From the NCBI GenBank assembly GCA_002862085.1, contig PKCK01000082.1:18310-82309 (forward strand): a DNA stretch of 64,000 bases. The letters run 5' to 3'. The notes under the pieces were generated by a model that had not been told where the DNA came from, made no database searches, and saw only the letters and a program-made list of their open reading frames with translations. Position 1 is the stretch's first letter, and each line of letters starts with the position of its first letter. Positions 54,050 through 62,192 of the stretch are shown piece by piece. A program made the position numbers and the translations under genes. This DNA comes from Planctomycetota bacterium (GTDB taxonomy: Bacteria > Planctomycetota > UBA1135 > GCA-002686595).

Positions 54050-55821
54050 GCTGCTCCTCCGACCTCGTCGTTCACGGCGGCCGAGAGGCTCTCCGTTCGC
54101 TGCTGCTGCTCCCAGGTGTCGCGGTACCACCCCTCGCGCTCGAGGAGCTCGTCGTGGGAGCCGATGGCCTCGACCTCGCCGCTGCGCGTGAGGACGAGGA
54201 TGCGATCCGCGGCCTGCACGGTGGAGAGGCGATGCGCCGCGACGATCACGGTGCGGCCCTCGCCGGCGCTGCGCAGGCTCCCCACGAGCTCCTTCTCCGT
54301 CTCGGTGTCCACGGCGGACAGGCAGTCGTCCAGGAGGAGGATGCGGGGGTCGCGCGCGAGGGCGCGGGCGATGCAGGTCCGCTGACGCTGGCCGCCGGAG
54401 AGGGTGACGCCGCGCTCGCCGACGAGCGTCTTCTTGCCCTCCGGGAAGCAGGCCACCTCGTCCTTCATGGCGACGCGCTCGATGAGCGCGTCCACCTCGG
54501 CGTCCGTCATCTCGTGGTCGGCTCCGAAGCGGATGTTCTCCTCGTAGGTCTCCGAGAAGAGGAACGAGTCCTGGGGGACGTATCCGACGGTGCCGCGCAG
54601 GGCATCGAACGCAAGCTCGCGCACCTCGTGGCCGTCGAGGTGGATCCTTCCGCTGTCCGCTTCGAAGAGCCGGCCGACCAGGTTGATCAGGGTCGACTTG
54701 CCCGCGCCCGTGGGGCCCACGACGCCGAGGGTCTCACCGGCCTCCACGCGCACCGTGACGCCGGAGAGCGCTGGCTCGGTCCCGCGCTCGTAGGTGAAGG
54801 AGACGTCCTCGAAGGCGAGCGCGCCGCGAACGTCGGCTCGCGCGATCTTCTCGTGGCCCTCGGCGATGGGATTCTCCTCGTTCAGGAGCTCCTCCACCCG
54901 CTCGGCGCTGGCCACGGCGCGGGGAAGCATGCCGAGGATCCAGCCGATGGCGATGAGCGGCCAGAAGACCTTGATCGTGAGGTCGATGAACTTGAACAGA
55001 TCGCCGATCGGGAGCGTCCTGTCGACCGCGGCGAGCCCGCCGATCAGGAGGATGACCGCGAAGGTGAGGTCGAAGCTCCCGTAGATCGCGGCGTTCGTCA
55101 CGCCGCGCGCGTTGCCGAGCAGGACCTGGTTGTCGCGGTTGATCGCGCTCGTCCCCTCGAACTGATCGGCCTGGCTGTCCTCTCGGGCGTAGCCCTTGAC
55201 CACGCGGATCCCGCCGAAGTTCTCCTGTGCGCGGTGGCTGATGGCGGAGATCGACTCCTGGACGGCGACCGATTGACGGTGCAGCCTGCCCGAGAGCAGC
55301 TTCATGGTCAGCCCCATGGTGAACATGGGGAGGGTCATCATGAGGGCCAGGGTCGCGTTGATCGTGAACAGGTAGCCGATGCTGATCGGCAGGATCACGA
55401 GCGCGCCCAGGGTGTACATGAGGCCGGGGCCGAGAACCATGCGCACCGCCTCCACGTCGCTGGTCACGCGGCTGACCACGTCGCCGGAGCGGCTGCGGTC
55501 GTGGTAGGCGAAGGGCAGGGACACGAGCTTGCCGAAGAGCTCGGTCTTCAGATCCACCTCGACGCGGCGCGAGACGACGACGATGAGCCAGCGCTGGTAG
55601 AAGCGCATGACGGAGTGCCCCACCGCGTAGGCTCCCATCAACAGCAGCACCCGGGTCATCCATTCGGTGTCCGACGCGTCCTGCGCGCGGTCCAGCGCGT
55701 CGCCGACGAGCAGCGTGATCCCCACGTCGCACAGCTGCGCGAGGGGGATGCAGAGGAGTCCCAGGAGCAGGGACGTGCGGTAGGCGAGGAATCGCCGGAA
55801 GAAGCGGAGGAGGATGGCCAC
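54046..55821 (-). CDS. ABC exporter half-transporter, subunit with degenerate Walker B
   Basis: A 591-residue ABC exporter subunit with six membrane helices (about 20-300) and a C-terminal ATPase domain. Walker A GPTGAGKST, signature LSGGQRQ, but Walker B reads LLLDDCLSAVD: Asp replaces the catalytic Glu. This is the mark of the non-catalytic site in heterodimeric exporters (compare TM287/288 and LmrCD). The start is GTG 55821, 18 nt after a small zinc-ribbon-like reading frame. Its substrate is not known. Confidence 0.9.
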   Translation of the reverse strand: MAILLRFFRRFLAYRTSLLLGLLCIPLAQLCDVGITLLVGDALDRAQDASDTEWMTRVLLLMGAYAVGHSVMRFYQRWLIVVVSRRVEVDLKTELFGKLVSLPFAYHDRSRSGDVVSRVTSDVEAVRMVLGPGLMYTLGALVILPISIGYLFTINATLALMMTLPMFTMGLTMKLLSGRLHRQSVAVQESISAISHRAQENFGGIRVVKGYAREDSQADQFEGTSAINRDNQVLLGNARGVTNAAIYGSFDLTFAVILLIGGLAAVDRTLPIGDLFKFIDLTIKVFWPLIAIGWILGMLPRAVASAERVEELLNEENPIAEGHEKIARADVRGALAFEDVSFTYERGTEPALSGVTVRVEAGETLGVVGPTGAGKSTLINLVGRLFEADSGRIHLDGHEVRELAFDALRGTVGYVPQDSFLFSETYEENIRFGADHEMTDAEVDALIERVAMKDEVACFPEGKKTLVGERGVTLSGGQRQRTCIARALARDPRILLLDDCLSAVDTETEKELVGSLRSAGEGRTVIVAAHRLSTVQAADRILVLTRSGEVEAIGSHDELLEREGWYRDTWEQQQRTESLSAAVNDEVGGAA

Positions 55822-55839
55822 GCTGGGAGGGAGCGGAGA

Positions 55840-56088
55840 TCAGCCGCGGGTCGCCTTGGGTTCGGCGGGCAGCGACAGCTCGACGCGGTCGAACAGGGTA
55901 GGGGTCGCGAGGGGCGCGGCTGCATCGATCCCGCCGGAGATCCCGGGACTCGAGGGCGCCGCGCTTCGGTCGGACGCCACCTCGGGCTCGTTCCCCCGCT
56001 CCGGAGCCGCGGCGCCCCCTCCGCGCGCCAGGACCCTGCCTGCGTCCGATCGCTTCAGAGCGGCCGCGCACGCGGGACAGATCGCCAC
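55840..56088 (-). CDS. Small CPxC protein, possible zinc-ribbon fragment
   Basis: An 82-residue reading frame with start GTG 56088, beginning AICPACAAALKRSD, like the first half of a zinc ribbon, but with no second Cys pair. The rest is Pro/Ala/Gly-rich with a hydrophilic end (LFDRVELSLPAEP). It sits directly upstream of the ABC exporter pair in the same direction, so it may be its first gene. It could also be a chance frame. Low confidence. Confidence 0.4.
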   Translation of the reverse strand: MAICPACAAALKRSDAGRVLARGGGAAAPERGNEPEVASDRSAAPSSPGISGGIDAAAPLATPTLFDRVELSLPAEPKATRG

Positions 56089-56152
56089 GACAAAAAAGGC
56101 GCAGGCCGTCAGAAGCTGCAGCGGATGACCCTTTCGCCGGTGGGCTCGGATC

Positions 56153-56158
56153 TAGATT
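56153..56158 (+). promoter_or_regulatory. -10 box of a probable leaderless HAD-gene promoter
   Basis: TAGATT ends 7 nt before the GTG at 56166. It lies in the 77-bp gap divergent from the small CPxC frame. The spacing supports the GTG as start. Confidence 0.5.
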
Positions 56159-56165
56159 ACGCGGC

Positions 56166-57212
56166 GTGAGGCCCTTTTCCTTCGATGCGGTCGTCTTCGA
56201 CCTCGACGGAACTCTCGTCGCGACCGAGCGTTACTGGCCGGACGCGGCCAGGGCAGCGACTCGCGCGTTCCTCGACGAGCGCGGCATCGAGCGGAGGATC
56301 CCCACCACCGCCGAGTGGATGGAGATGGTCGGGACGCCGCTCGCGTGCGCGTTCGACGTCGCGTTCTCGGACCTCTCGCCGCTCGATCGCGCGGTGCTCG
56401 TCGACGCCTGCGTGGCGCAGGAGCAGACCCTCCTCGAGCGCGGCCGCGCCGCGCTCCTGGCGGGCGTTCCCGAGACCCTCGAGGAGCTCAAGCAGCGCGG
56501 CGTGCGCCTCGGCGTCGCCTCCAACTGCGGCAGCGACTACCTGGCGTCGATGATGGGCTCCCTCGGTCTCGATCGCTGGATCGAGGAGGGGCGGTGCCTG
56601 CAGAGTCCCGGGATGAGCGGCAAGGCGGACATGATCGAGGACCTGCTCCACACCTTCGGCACCCGCAGCGCCGTGATGGTGGGGGACCGGCGCAGTGATC
56701 GCGACAGCGCCTGGGCCAACGGCATCCCGTACGTCCACATCCCTCGCGGCTACGGCGGGCTGCAGGAGGCCGTCGACGCGGAGGCCGTCCTCGACGCGGT
56801 CGACCAGGTGCCGCGCACGCTCGAGGAGCGGGCCTGTTTCATGCACGGCCTGCTCGATCAGCACGGCGGCGCCGCCTCGATCGCCGTGGAGGGGATGCCG
56901 CTCGCGGGCGCTTCGCTCTTCGCCCGGGATCTCGCGAGAGCTGCGGCCCACCGCGGGGATCGCGCGGAGGTGCTGGAGGGGGGCGAGGGGGAGATCCGCG
57001 TCCACCTGGTCGCCGACGAGGAGTCCCTCGTGCGGCGCGCGCGCGGGCAGCGAATCGGACCCGGGCCCGTGGAGCGGCTGAAGGACGTGTCGCTGCCCGC
57101 CTACCGGGCCCGCGTCCCAGAGGCCCCGTCCGGCGCCCTCATCGTCGACGGGACGAATCCGATCCTGCCGTCGCTCGGGGAGTTCGTCCCGGCGGAGGCA
57201 GACCGGGGCTGA
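56166..57212 (+). CDS. HAD-superfamily hydrolase fused to a degenerate kinase-like domain
   Basis: A 348-residue protein. Residues 1-225 are a HAD phosphatase: nucleophile motif VVFDLDGT with Asp12 and Asp14, Ser119 in GVASN, Lys153 (GMSGKADM) and Asp174 in MVGDRRSDRDSA. A four-helix cap between them is of the phosphoglycolate phosphatase/pyrophosphatase kind. Residues about 236-335 look like a uridine-kinase-type P-loop fold whose nucleotide motif has decayed: SIAVEGMPLAGASLFARDLA lacks the P-loop Lys, and GALIVDGTNPILPSL matches the family's EG-strand. GTG start, supported by a -10 box 7 nt upstream. Substrate unknown. Confidence 0.82.
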   Translation: MRPFSFDAVVFDLDGTLVATERYWPDAARAATRAFLDERGIERRIPTTAEWMEMVGTPLACAFDVAFSDLSPLDRAVLVDACVAQEQTLLERGRAALLAGVPETLEELKQRGVRLGVASNCGSDYLASMMGSLGLDRWIEEGRCLQSPGMSGKADMIEDLLHTFGTRSAVMVGDRRSDRDSAWANGIPYVHIPRGYGGLQEAVDAEAVLDAVDQVPRTLEERACFMHGLLDQHGGAASIAVEGMPLAGASLFARDLARAAAHRGDRAEVLEGGEGEIRVHLVADEESLVRRARGQRIGPGPVERLKDVSLPAYRARVPEAPSGALIVDGTNPILPSLGEFVPAEADRG

Positions 57213-57269
57213 GCCGCTGCCCTTGGCCGCGGCCGGATCGTTCGTGGCGCGGCGGAGCCGGCGCGGCCG

Positions 57270-57275
57270 TAGACT
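57270..57275 (+). promoter_or_regulatory. -10 box of a probable leaderless PLD-gene promoter
   Basis: TAGACT ends 7 nt before GTG 57283, the same spacing as at 27075, 32677 and 56166. It argues for 57283 rather than the TTG at 57223. Confidence 0.45.
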
Positions 57276-57282
57276 GCACCCC

Positions 57283-57807
57283 GTGCACAGGCTGGTCCTG
57301 AACGAAGATCACTACCGCGAGGTCCTCGACGAGCTGGTCGAAGGCGCGGAGCGTTTCCTCTGGATCACCACCTCCGACGTGAAGGACGTGCACGTGGAGG
57401 GGCCCGGCCGGCGCTACGTCCCCTTCCTCTCGGTCCTCGCGGATCTCGTGGGTCGCGGCATCGAGGTCCGGCTCATCCACGCCAAGGAGCCGGGGCCAGC
57501 GTTCCGCGAGGACTTCGACCGGTTCCCCGCGCTGCTCGAGAGCGATCTCTTCGAGCGCATCCTCTGCCCCCGGATGCACATGAAGGCGGTCATCGCCGAC
57601 GGCGCGCGGGCCTACCTCGGGTCCGCCAACCTGACCGGGGCGGGCCTCGGCGCCAAGGCACCCCACCGGCGCAACTTCGAGGGTGGGGTGATCCTCGAGG
57701 ACGAGGCCTCCATCGAGCGGCTCATGGCGGAGCTCGACCGCCTCTATCTCGGCGAGCACTGCGTGGGATGCGGCCGGCGGGAACACTGTCCGGACCCGAT
57801 CGTCTGA
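57283..57807 (+). CDS. Phospholipase D-like domain protein with Cys cluster
   Basis: A 174-residue single PLD-like domain. The HKD motif is His99-x-Lys101-x4-Asp106 (MHMKAVIADG), followed by AYLGSANLTGAG, the usual Ser/Asn after the motif. With only one HKD it would work as a dimer, like bacterial Nuc nucleases and some restriction-type PLD proteins. The C terminus adds a Cys cluster reading CVGCGRREHC (Cys160, Cys163, Cys169), perhaps a zinc or Fe-S site together with Cys95. GTG 57283 was chosen on the basis of the -10 box; TTG 57223 would add 20 Arg-rich residues. No membrane segment or signal. Confidence 0.8.
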   Translation: MHRLVLNEDHYREVLDELVEGAERFLWITTSDVKDVHVEGPGRRYVPFLSVLADLVGRGIEVRLIHAKEPGPAFREDFDRFPALLESDLFERILCPRMHMKAVIADGARAYLGSANLTGAGLGAKAPHRRNFEGGVILEDEASIERLMAELDRLYLGEHCVGCGRREHCPDPIV

Positions 57808-57868
57808 CCGCCCGGGCCTGGCTCCCGGCGAGCGCGACTCGATGTGATCGCGGGCTCGACGAGCGGGG

Positions 57869-58825
57869 TCAGCGACCCGTCCCGGCGGCTGCCAGGAGTC
57901 GCAGGCGGGAGATCTCCCGGAGCAAGGGAGCGGCGTCCTTGGTCTCCGCATCAGCGCGCGCGCGCGTCGCGCGCTCCCACGCGTCCCTGGCGGCGGCGGC
58001 GTCACCCGCGAGCCACTGCGCGTCGCCGAGGAACAGGAGGTTGAGCGGGATCGGCGCGAACTCGGCGGCGCGGGTCAAGGTCTCGACGCCGCCCGGCTGG
58101 TCCTTGTAGGGCCACGGTGCGCGGCTCTGGAAACGCCCCTTGAGCCTCAAGGGCGAGGCGCCCTCGAAGCCGGGGTGGTCCTCGGCGAGGGATCCGATCC
58201 GTCGAGGGAGGGTCGTCGCGGCGCCGTTCGCCAGAGCCTGCAGCGGCCCGAGCGACCAGAGGAAGAGCCCGTTCCCGAGGGTGCTGAAGAGCCGCGCCGC
58301 GGCGTCCTCCGCGCGCGCTGCCAGCGCGCGGTCGGCGAGGTCGCGGGACGAGACCGCGAGGCTGCGTATCTGGGCCTTCAGCTCGGCGGTCACGTCGTCC
58401 TCCGCCTCGATCAAGACCCTCGGATCGGGCAGGTCGGACGGATCGAAGCGGAAGCACACGTCCGCCTGGATCCGCATGTCCGCGTTGAACACGAGTGCGC
58501 GCGAGGCCTCCATCAGCGCCTCGTACCCGGCGTCCTCCGCGCGTGCGAGCTCCAGCAGCTCCTGGCAGCGCACGTCGAAGGCAGCGAGCTTCTCGTCGGC
58601 GTATCTGCGGAGCGCCCCGCGATCGGGGAGCGTCGCGGGCGCGGCGAGGGGATCCGGGGTGTCGCCGGACGCCGGCGCGGGCGCCGCCGCTGCCGTTCGG
58701 TCATCGCCCGCGATGACGTCGTCCACCGGCCGGATCACGGTGCAGGCGGTCGCTCCCACGATCAGGAAGGACAGGACGGCCCGGAGCGCTCTTGCGGTGG
58801 TGAGGTCTGTGTCGCGTCGTCTCAC
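57869..58825 (-). CDS. TatT-like lipoprotein
   Basis: A 318-residue exported lipoprotein: arginine-rich start, hydrophobic segment and lipobox GATAC (Cys28). After a Pro/Ala linker (about 40-75) it is helical and contains features of TatT/TRAP-T family proteins. These include ALVFNADMRIQADVCF, the ATTLPRRIGSLAEDHPGFEG loop and PYKDQPGGVETLTRAA, plus a final TPR-like helix pair with FLGDAQWLAGDAAAARDAWE. TatT-type proteins bind small ligands in the periplasm. It is convergent with the PLD gene (61 bp apart) and lies downstream of the DTW gene in the same direction (110 bp). GTG start at 58825. Confidence 0.72.
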   Translation of the reverse strand: MRRRDTDLTTARALRAVLSFLIVGATACTVIRPVDDVIAGDDRTAAAAPAPASGDTPDPLAAPATLPDRGALRRYADEKLAAFDVRCQELLELARAEDAGYEALMEASRALVFNADMRIQADVCFRFDPSDLPDPRVLIEAEDDVTAELKAQIRSLAVSSRDLADRALAARAEDAAARLFSTLGNGLFLWSLGPLQALANGAATTLPRRIGSLAEDHPGFEGASPLRLKGRFQSRAPWPYKDQPGGVETLTRAAEFAPIPLNLLFLGDAQWLAGDAAAARDAWERATRARADAETKDAAPLLREISRLRLLAAAGTGR

Positions 58826-58934
58826 GGTGTGACTCTGTTGCGCGTTGCGAGCGCGCGGGTCGCCGGCTGTTCGGCCGATGCCGCGGCGTGGGTAGGTGTC
58901 CGGAGAAGTTCGAGCAGAGCCTCGACCCCTCCGG

Positions 58935-60059
58935 TCAGGAGGAGGCAGCAGCTGCACGCAGTAGATCGATCACCCGCTCCGCGTTCCAGAGGCGGGTCTC
59001 CGCGCGGGTCGCCGCGCGCGGCGCGTCCGCTGCGAGTCCTTCCGCGGCGATGATCCTGTCGAGGTCGCCGCGATGCGGGCGCCAGGCGCGATAGACGGGG
59101 CGGAGCTCGAGGGTCCGAGGGAGTGGGCCGAGCTGATCCGCCAGGGCTCCGAAGGTGCTGGCGTTCCAAGCGACGACCACGTCGTTCGAGCGGAGGAAGG
59201 CACGCCATCGGGCGCGGAAGGCCTCCACTGCGATCATCTTCCCGCGCGAGAGCGCGAGCTCGGGCCAGGCGCCCTCGATCCCGAGGGCCGCGGGGAGCAC
59301 CGCCGCCAAGGACTCCCCCGTCGCGGGCCGCGACGCGGCGAGCGCCACGAGGGGGCGCCGGGCTCCCGGCTCGATCTCCGGATGGACCTCCGCGTAGACG
59401 ACGACCAGGGACCGACGCTCCCCCGTGAGCGCTCCAGGGAGCGCGCGTCGACGGGGCCTGGGCCTCGTCCGCGTGCGCGGGGCCGACTTCGTGGTCGCGC
59501 CCAGATGCATACGCTGCATCTCCTCGAAGGGACGCAGCAGTCCGTCGAGCCCGGGCGTATCGGGCTCGAGGAGCCGGAGCGCTGCGGCCACGGCCTCCAG
59601 CGTCGAGAGGCAGCCCTGCGCCGGCTGCTCGCGGATCCGGAAGCCGCTGGTCAGGCCGCCGGGCAGCGCGAAGCGTGGCAGCCGGCCGAGGGCGGGAACG
59701 TCGCGGAGCATCGTGCGCGCGTGCCACCACGTCCCGTCGAGCACCACCAGGCGCTCTGGCCGTTCCGCGGGAGCGAGCTTGGACATGTCGAGTGATCCGG
59801 GCCCGGGGTAGAGGAGGCCGGCTCCGTCGAGGCGAGAGGGAAGCTCCGCATCCCGCGCGAGATCCGGGACGTAGCCCGCGATGACCTCGGACCGCTTCAG
59901 GGCCAGCCGCGCGAGCCGCACCGTGTTGAACGCGTGCCCCCTCTCCTTGGGGTGTTGCAGCACCAGGATCCCCGTGCGGTTGTCCACGGGTTCGATCCAG
60001 CGGCACAGGCAGTGCTCCGTCGGGCGGAAGCAGTCGTAGCAGCGGTCGCGTGGGGGCAT
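58935..60059 (-). CDS. DTW-domain tRNA aminocarboxypropyltransferase with extra C-terminal domain
   Basis: A 374-residue protein. Residues 1-185 are a DTW domain, the family of tRNA-uridine aminocarboxypropyltransferases (TapT/DTWD2) that use S-adenosylmethionine. There is a zinc site Cys7-x2-Cys10 with Cys17-x-Cys19, the LQHPKERGHAFNT strand, the DGTW motif (108-111) and a STLEA helix. Residues 185-212 are a basic linker. Residues about 215-374 are a second domain not found in plain TapT. It reads like a decayed RNase H/DEDD exonuclease fold (SLVVVYAEVHPEIE, then NDVVVAWNASTFGALADQL), with the expected acidic residues only partly present. ATG 60059; a TACGCT box lies about 18 nt upstream. 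Confidence 0.82.
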   Translation of the reverse strand: MPPRDRCYDCFRPTEHCLCRWIEPVDNRTGILVLQHPKERGHAFNTVRLARLALKRSEVIAGYVPDLARDAELPSRLDGAGLLYPGPGSLDMSKLAPAERPERLVVLDGTWWHARTMLRDVPALGRLPRFALPGGLTSGFRIREQPAQGCLSTLEAVAAALRLLEPDTPGLDGLLRPFEEMQRMHLGATTKSAPRTRTRPRPRRRALPGALTGERRSLVVVYAEVHPEIEPGARRPLVALAASRPATGESLAAVLPAALGIEGAWPELALSRGKMIAVEAFRARWRAFLRSNDVVVAWNASTFGALADQLGPLPRTLELRPVYRAWRPHRGDLDRIIAAEGLAADAPRAATRAETRLWNAERVIDLLRAAAASS

Positions 60060-60171
60060 CGTCGGGACGGGGAGCGCAGCGTAGCGCCCTGGGCCCGCTT
60101 CCCGGTGGCGTCCGCCCTCCCGATCCGTGAGAATCCATCGCGCCGAGCGTCCGCGACCTCACTCCGCAGCC

Positions 60172-61683
60172 ATGTTCGAAAGGATCCTCATCGCCAACCG
60201 CGGCGAGATCGCGCTCCGCGTGATCCGCACAGCCCGCGAGATGGGCATCGAGTGCGTCGCCGTCTATTCGGACGTCGACTCCGCCGCCCTCCACACCCGG
60301 ATGGCCCACGTGGCCGTCCCCCTCGGCGGGAAGCTCCCCTCGGAGAGCTACCTCGACATGGACAAGGTGATCGCGGCGGCCCAGGAGACCGGCGCGGAGG
60401 CGATCCATCCCGGCTACGGCTTCCTCAGCGAGAACGCGGCCTTCGCCAGGAAGGTCAAGGAGGCCGGCCTCGCGTGGATCGGTCCGCCGGAGGGCGCCAT
60501 CACGACCATGGGGGACAAGATCATCTCCCGCCGCGCCATGAAGGAGGCGGGGGTTCCGACCGTGCCCGGGCTCGTCGATCCCGTGGACGACGTGGCCACG
60601 GCCGTGCAGGAGGCCGAGGCCATTGGCTACCCGATCGCGATCAAGGCCGCCGCCGGCGGCGGCGGCAAGGGCATCCGCGTCGTGCGCGCGGCCTCCGAGA
60701 TGGAGTCCGCCTTCCGGACCGCGAGCGGCGAGGCCGTCGCGGCCTTCGGCGACGGACGCCTCTACCTCGAGCGCTACCTCGACCGGCCGCGCCACATCGA
60801 GGTGCAGGTCATGTTCGACCAGCACGGCCACGGCGTGCACTTCTTCGAGCGCGAGTGCTCGATCCAGCGGCGCCACCAGAAGCTCGTGGAGGAGGCCCCG
60901 TCGGTCGTCCTCGACGACGAGATGCGCGCGAAGGTGGGGGAGATCGCCCTGCGCGCGGGCCGGGCCGTGGACTACGAGGGCGCGGGCACGGTCGAGTTCC
61001 TCTGGTCCGGCGGTGAGATCTTCTTCCTGGAGATGAACACGCGCCTGCAGGTGGAGCACCCGGTCACCGAGATGATCACCGGCGTCGACCTCGTGCGCGA
61101 GCAGCTCCGGGTCGCCGCCGGCGAGCCCCTCGGCTACGAGCAGGACGCCCTCTCCATCCGCGGCCACTCCATCGAGGTGCGGATCAACGCGGAGAATCCC
61201 TTCGCCGGCTTCCTCCCCTCGACGGGCACGCTCCACAACCTGCGCGCGCCCGGCGGCCCCTGGGTGCGCCTCGACACCGCCATGTACCGCGGCCTCGAGG
61301 TCGGGCTCGAGTACGACCCCATGCTCGGCAAGCTCATCGTGTGGGGCGCCGATCGCGATCAGGCGATCCGGCGCATGATCCGCGCCATCCAGGAGATGAA
61401 CGTCGGCGGTGTGCACACCGCGCTGCCCGCGGCGCTCCAGGTGCTCGAGCACGAGAAGTTCGTCGAGGGCGACTTCGACACGCACTTCCTCGAGGGGATG
61501 GAGATCCGATCGCCCGAGGAGTACGAGGGATTCGCCGCCGTGGCGGCGGCGATCTATCGACACAAGCTGGCGAAGCGCCGCGCCCTCGGCCCCGCCGCCG
61601 GCTCCCGCGAGGGGTGGGCCGCGCGCAGCCGCTCCGAGACCACGTCTCTCGTCCAGCGTGCCGGCATGGAGGTGGCGCGATGA
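60172..61683 (+). CDS. accC: Biotin carboxylase subunit of an acyl-CoA carboxylase
   Basis: A 503-residue ATP-grasp enzyme that carboxylates biotin with bicarbonate. Family segments in order: ILIANRGEIALRVIRTARE, IHPGYGFLSENAAFA, the glycine-rich ATP loop KAAAGGGGKGIRVV, ECSIQRRHQKLVEEAPS, FLEMNTRLQVEHPVTE and EYDPMLGKLIVWG. About 50 residues longer than E. coli AccC, with an Arg/Ser-rich C-terminal extension, as in the biotin-carboxylase subunit of acetyl/propionyl-CoA carboxylases. ATG 60172 with a possible -10 (GAGAAT) about 38 nt upstream. It overlaps the biotin carrier gene by 4 bp. The carboxyltransferase is not in the window. Confidence 0.94.
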   Translation: MFERILIANRGEIALRVIRTAREMGIECVAVYSDVDSAALHTRMAHVAVPLGGKLPSESYLDMDKVIAAAQETGAEAIHPGYGFLSENAAFARKVKEAGLAWIGPPEGAITTMGDKIISRRAMKEAGVPTVPGLVDPVDDVATAVQEAEAIGYPIAIKAAAGGGGKGIRVVRAASEMESAFRTASGEAVAAFGDGRLYLERYLDRPRHIEVQVMFDQHGHGVHFFERECSIQRRHQKLVEEAPSVVLDDEMRAKVGEIALRAGRAVDYEGAGTVEFLWSGGEIFFLEMNTRLQVEHPVTEMITGVDLVREQLRVAAGEPLGYEQDALSIRGHSIEVRINAENPFAGFLPSTGTLHNLRAPGGPWVRLDTAMYRGLEVGLEYDPMLGKLIVWGADRDQAIRRMIRAIQEMNVGGVHTALPAALQVLEHEKFVEGDFDTHFLEGMEIRSPEEYEGFAAVAAAIYRHKLAKRRALGPAAGSREGWAARSRSETTSLVQRAGMEVAR

Positions 61684-62192
61684 TCACCTACGTCCAGATC
61701 GGCGAGCGCACCTACGAGACGGAGATCACCGAGCACCACGGCGAGCTGCGCGTGACCCTCGACGGCGAGCCCTGCGAGGTGAGCTACGACGAGGTCGACA
61801 CCTACGGCCAGATCGTCCTCATCCACGGCGGCAAGAGCTACGCGATGTCGATCGAGGGCTCGACCCACGAGGTCGCGGTGACCATCGCGGGCCACCGCTA
61901 CGACCTCTCCCTGGAGGACGAGCGCGAGCGCGCGGCGAACCTCGCCGCGAAGGCGGCGGCCAAGGGCGGCGGCACGGTCAAGGCCGTCATGCCCGGCGTG
62001 GTGGTGGAGCTCCTCGTGGAGCCCGGCCAGGAGGTCAGCGAGGGCGAGCCCCTCCTGATCCTGGAGGCCATGAAGATGCAGAACGAGATCGGCGCGCCCG
62101 GCGACGGCGTCGTCAAGGAGCTGCACGCGGAGCCCGGCACCGCGGTGGGGGCGGGCGACAAGCTCGTGACCCTCGTCGGCAAGGACGGATGA
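61680..62192 (+). CDS. accB: Biotin carboxyl carrier protein
   Basis: A 170-residue protein with the biotin-carrier domain at its C terminus: biotinylation Lys132 in ILEAMKMQNEIGAPG. The N-terminal 90 residues are a beta-rich domain (ITYVQIGERTYETEITEHHG) typical of the BCCP subunit fused or next to biotin carboxylase in propionyl/methylcrotonyl-CoA carboxylases, rather than E. coli AccB. ATGA overlap with accC. Confidence 0.92.
   Translation: MITYVQIGERTYETEITEHHGELRVTLDGEPCEVSYDEVDTYGQIVLIHGGKSYAMSIEGSTHEVAVTIAGHRYDLSLEDERERAANLAAKAAAKGGGTVKAVMPGVVVELLVEPGQEVSEGEPLLILEAMKMQNEIGAPGDGVVKELHAEPGTAVGAGDKLVTLVGKDG

Noticed and set aside
58822..61563. A 913-codon minus-strand frame across DTW and accC
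   Set aside because: The accC strand has clear biotin carboxylase motifs. The minus frame joins unrelated regions and reads as His/Arg/Gly-rich shadow sequence.
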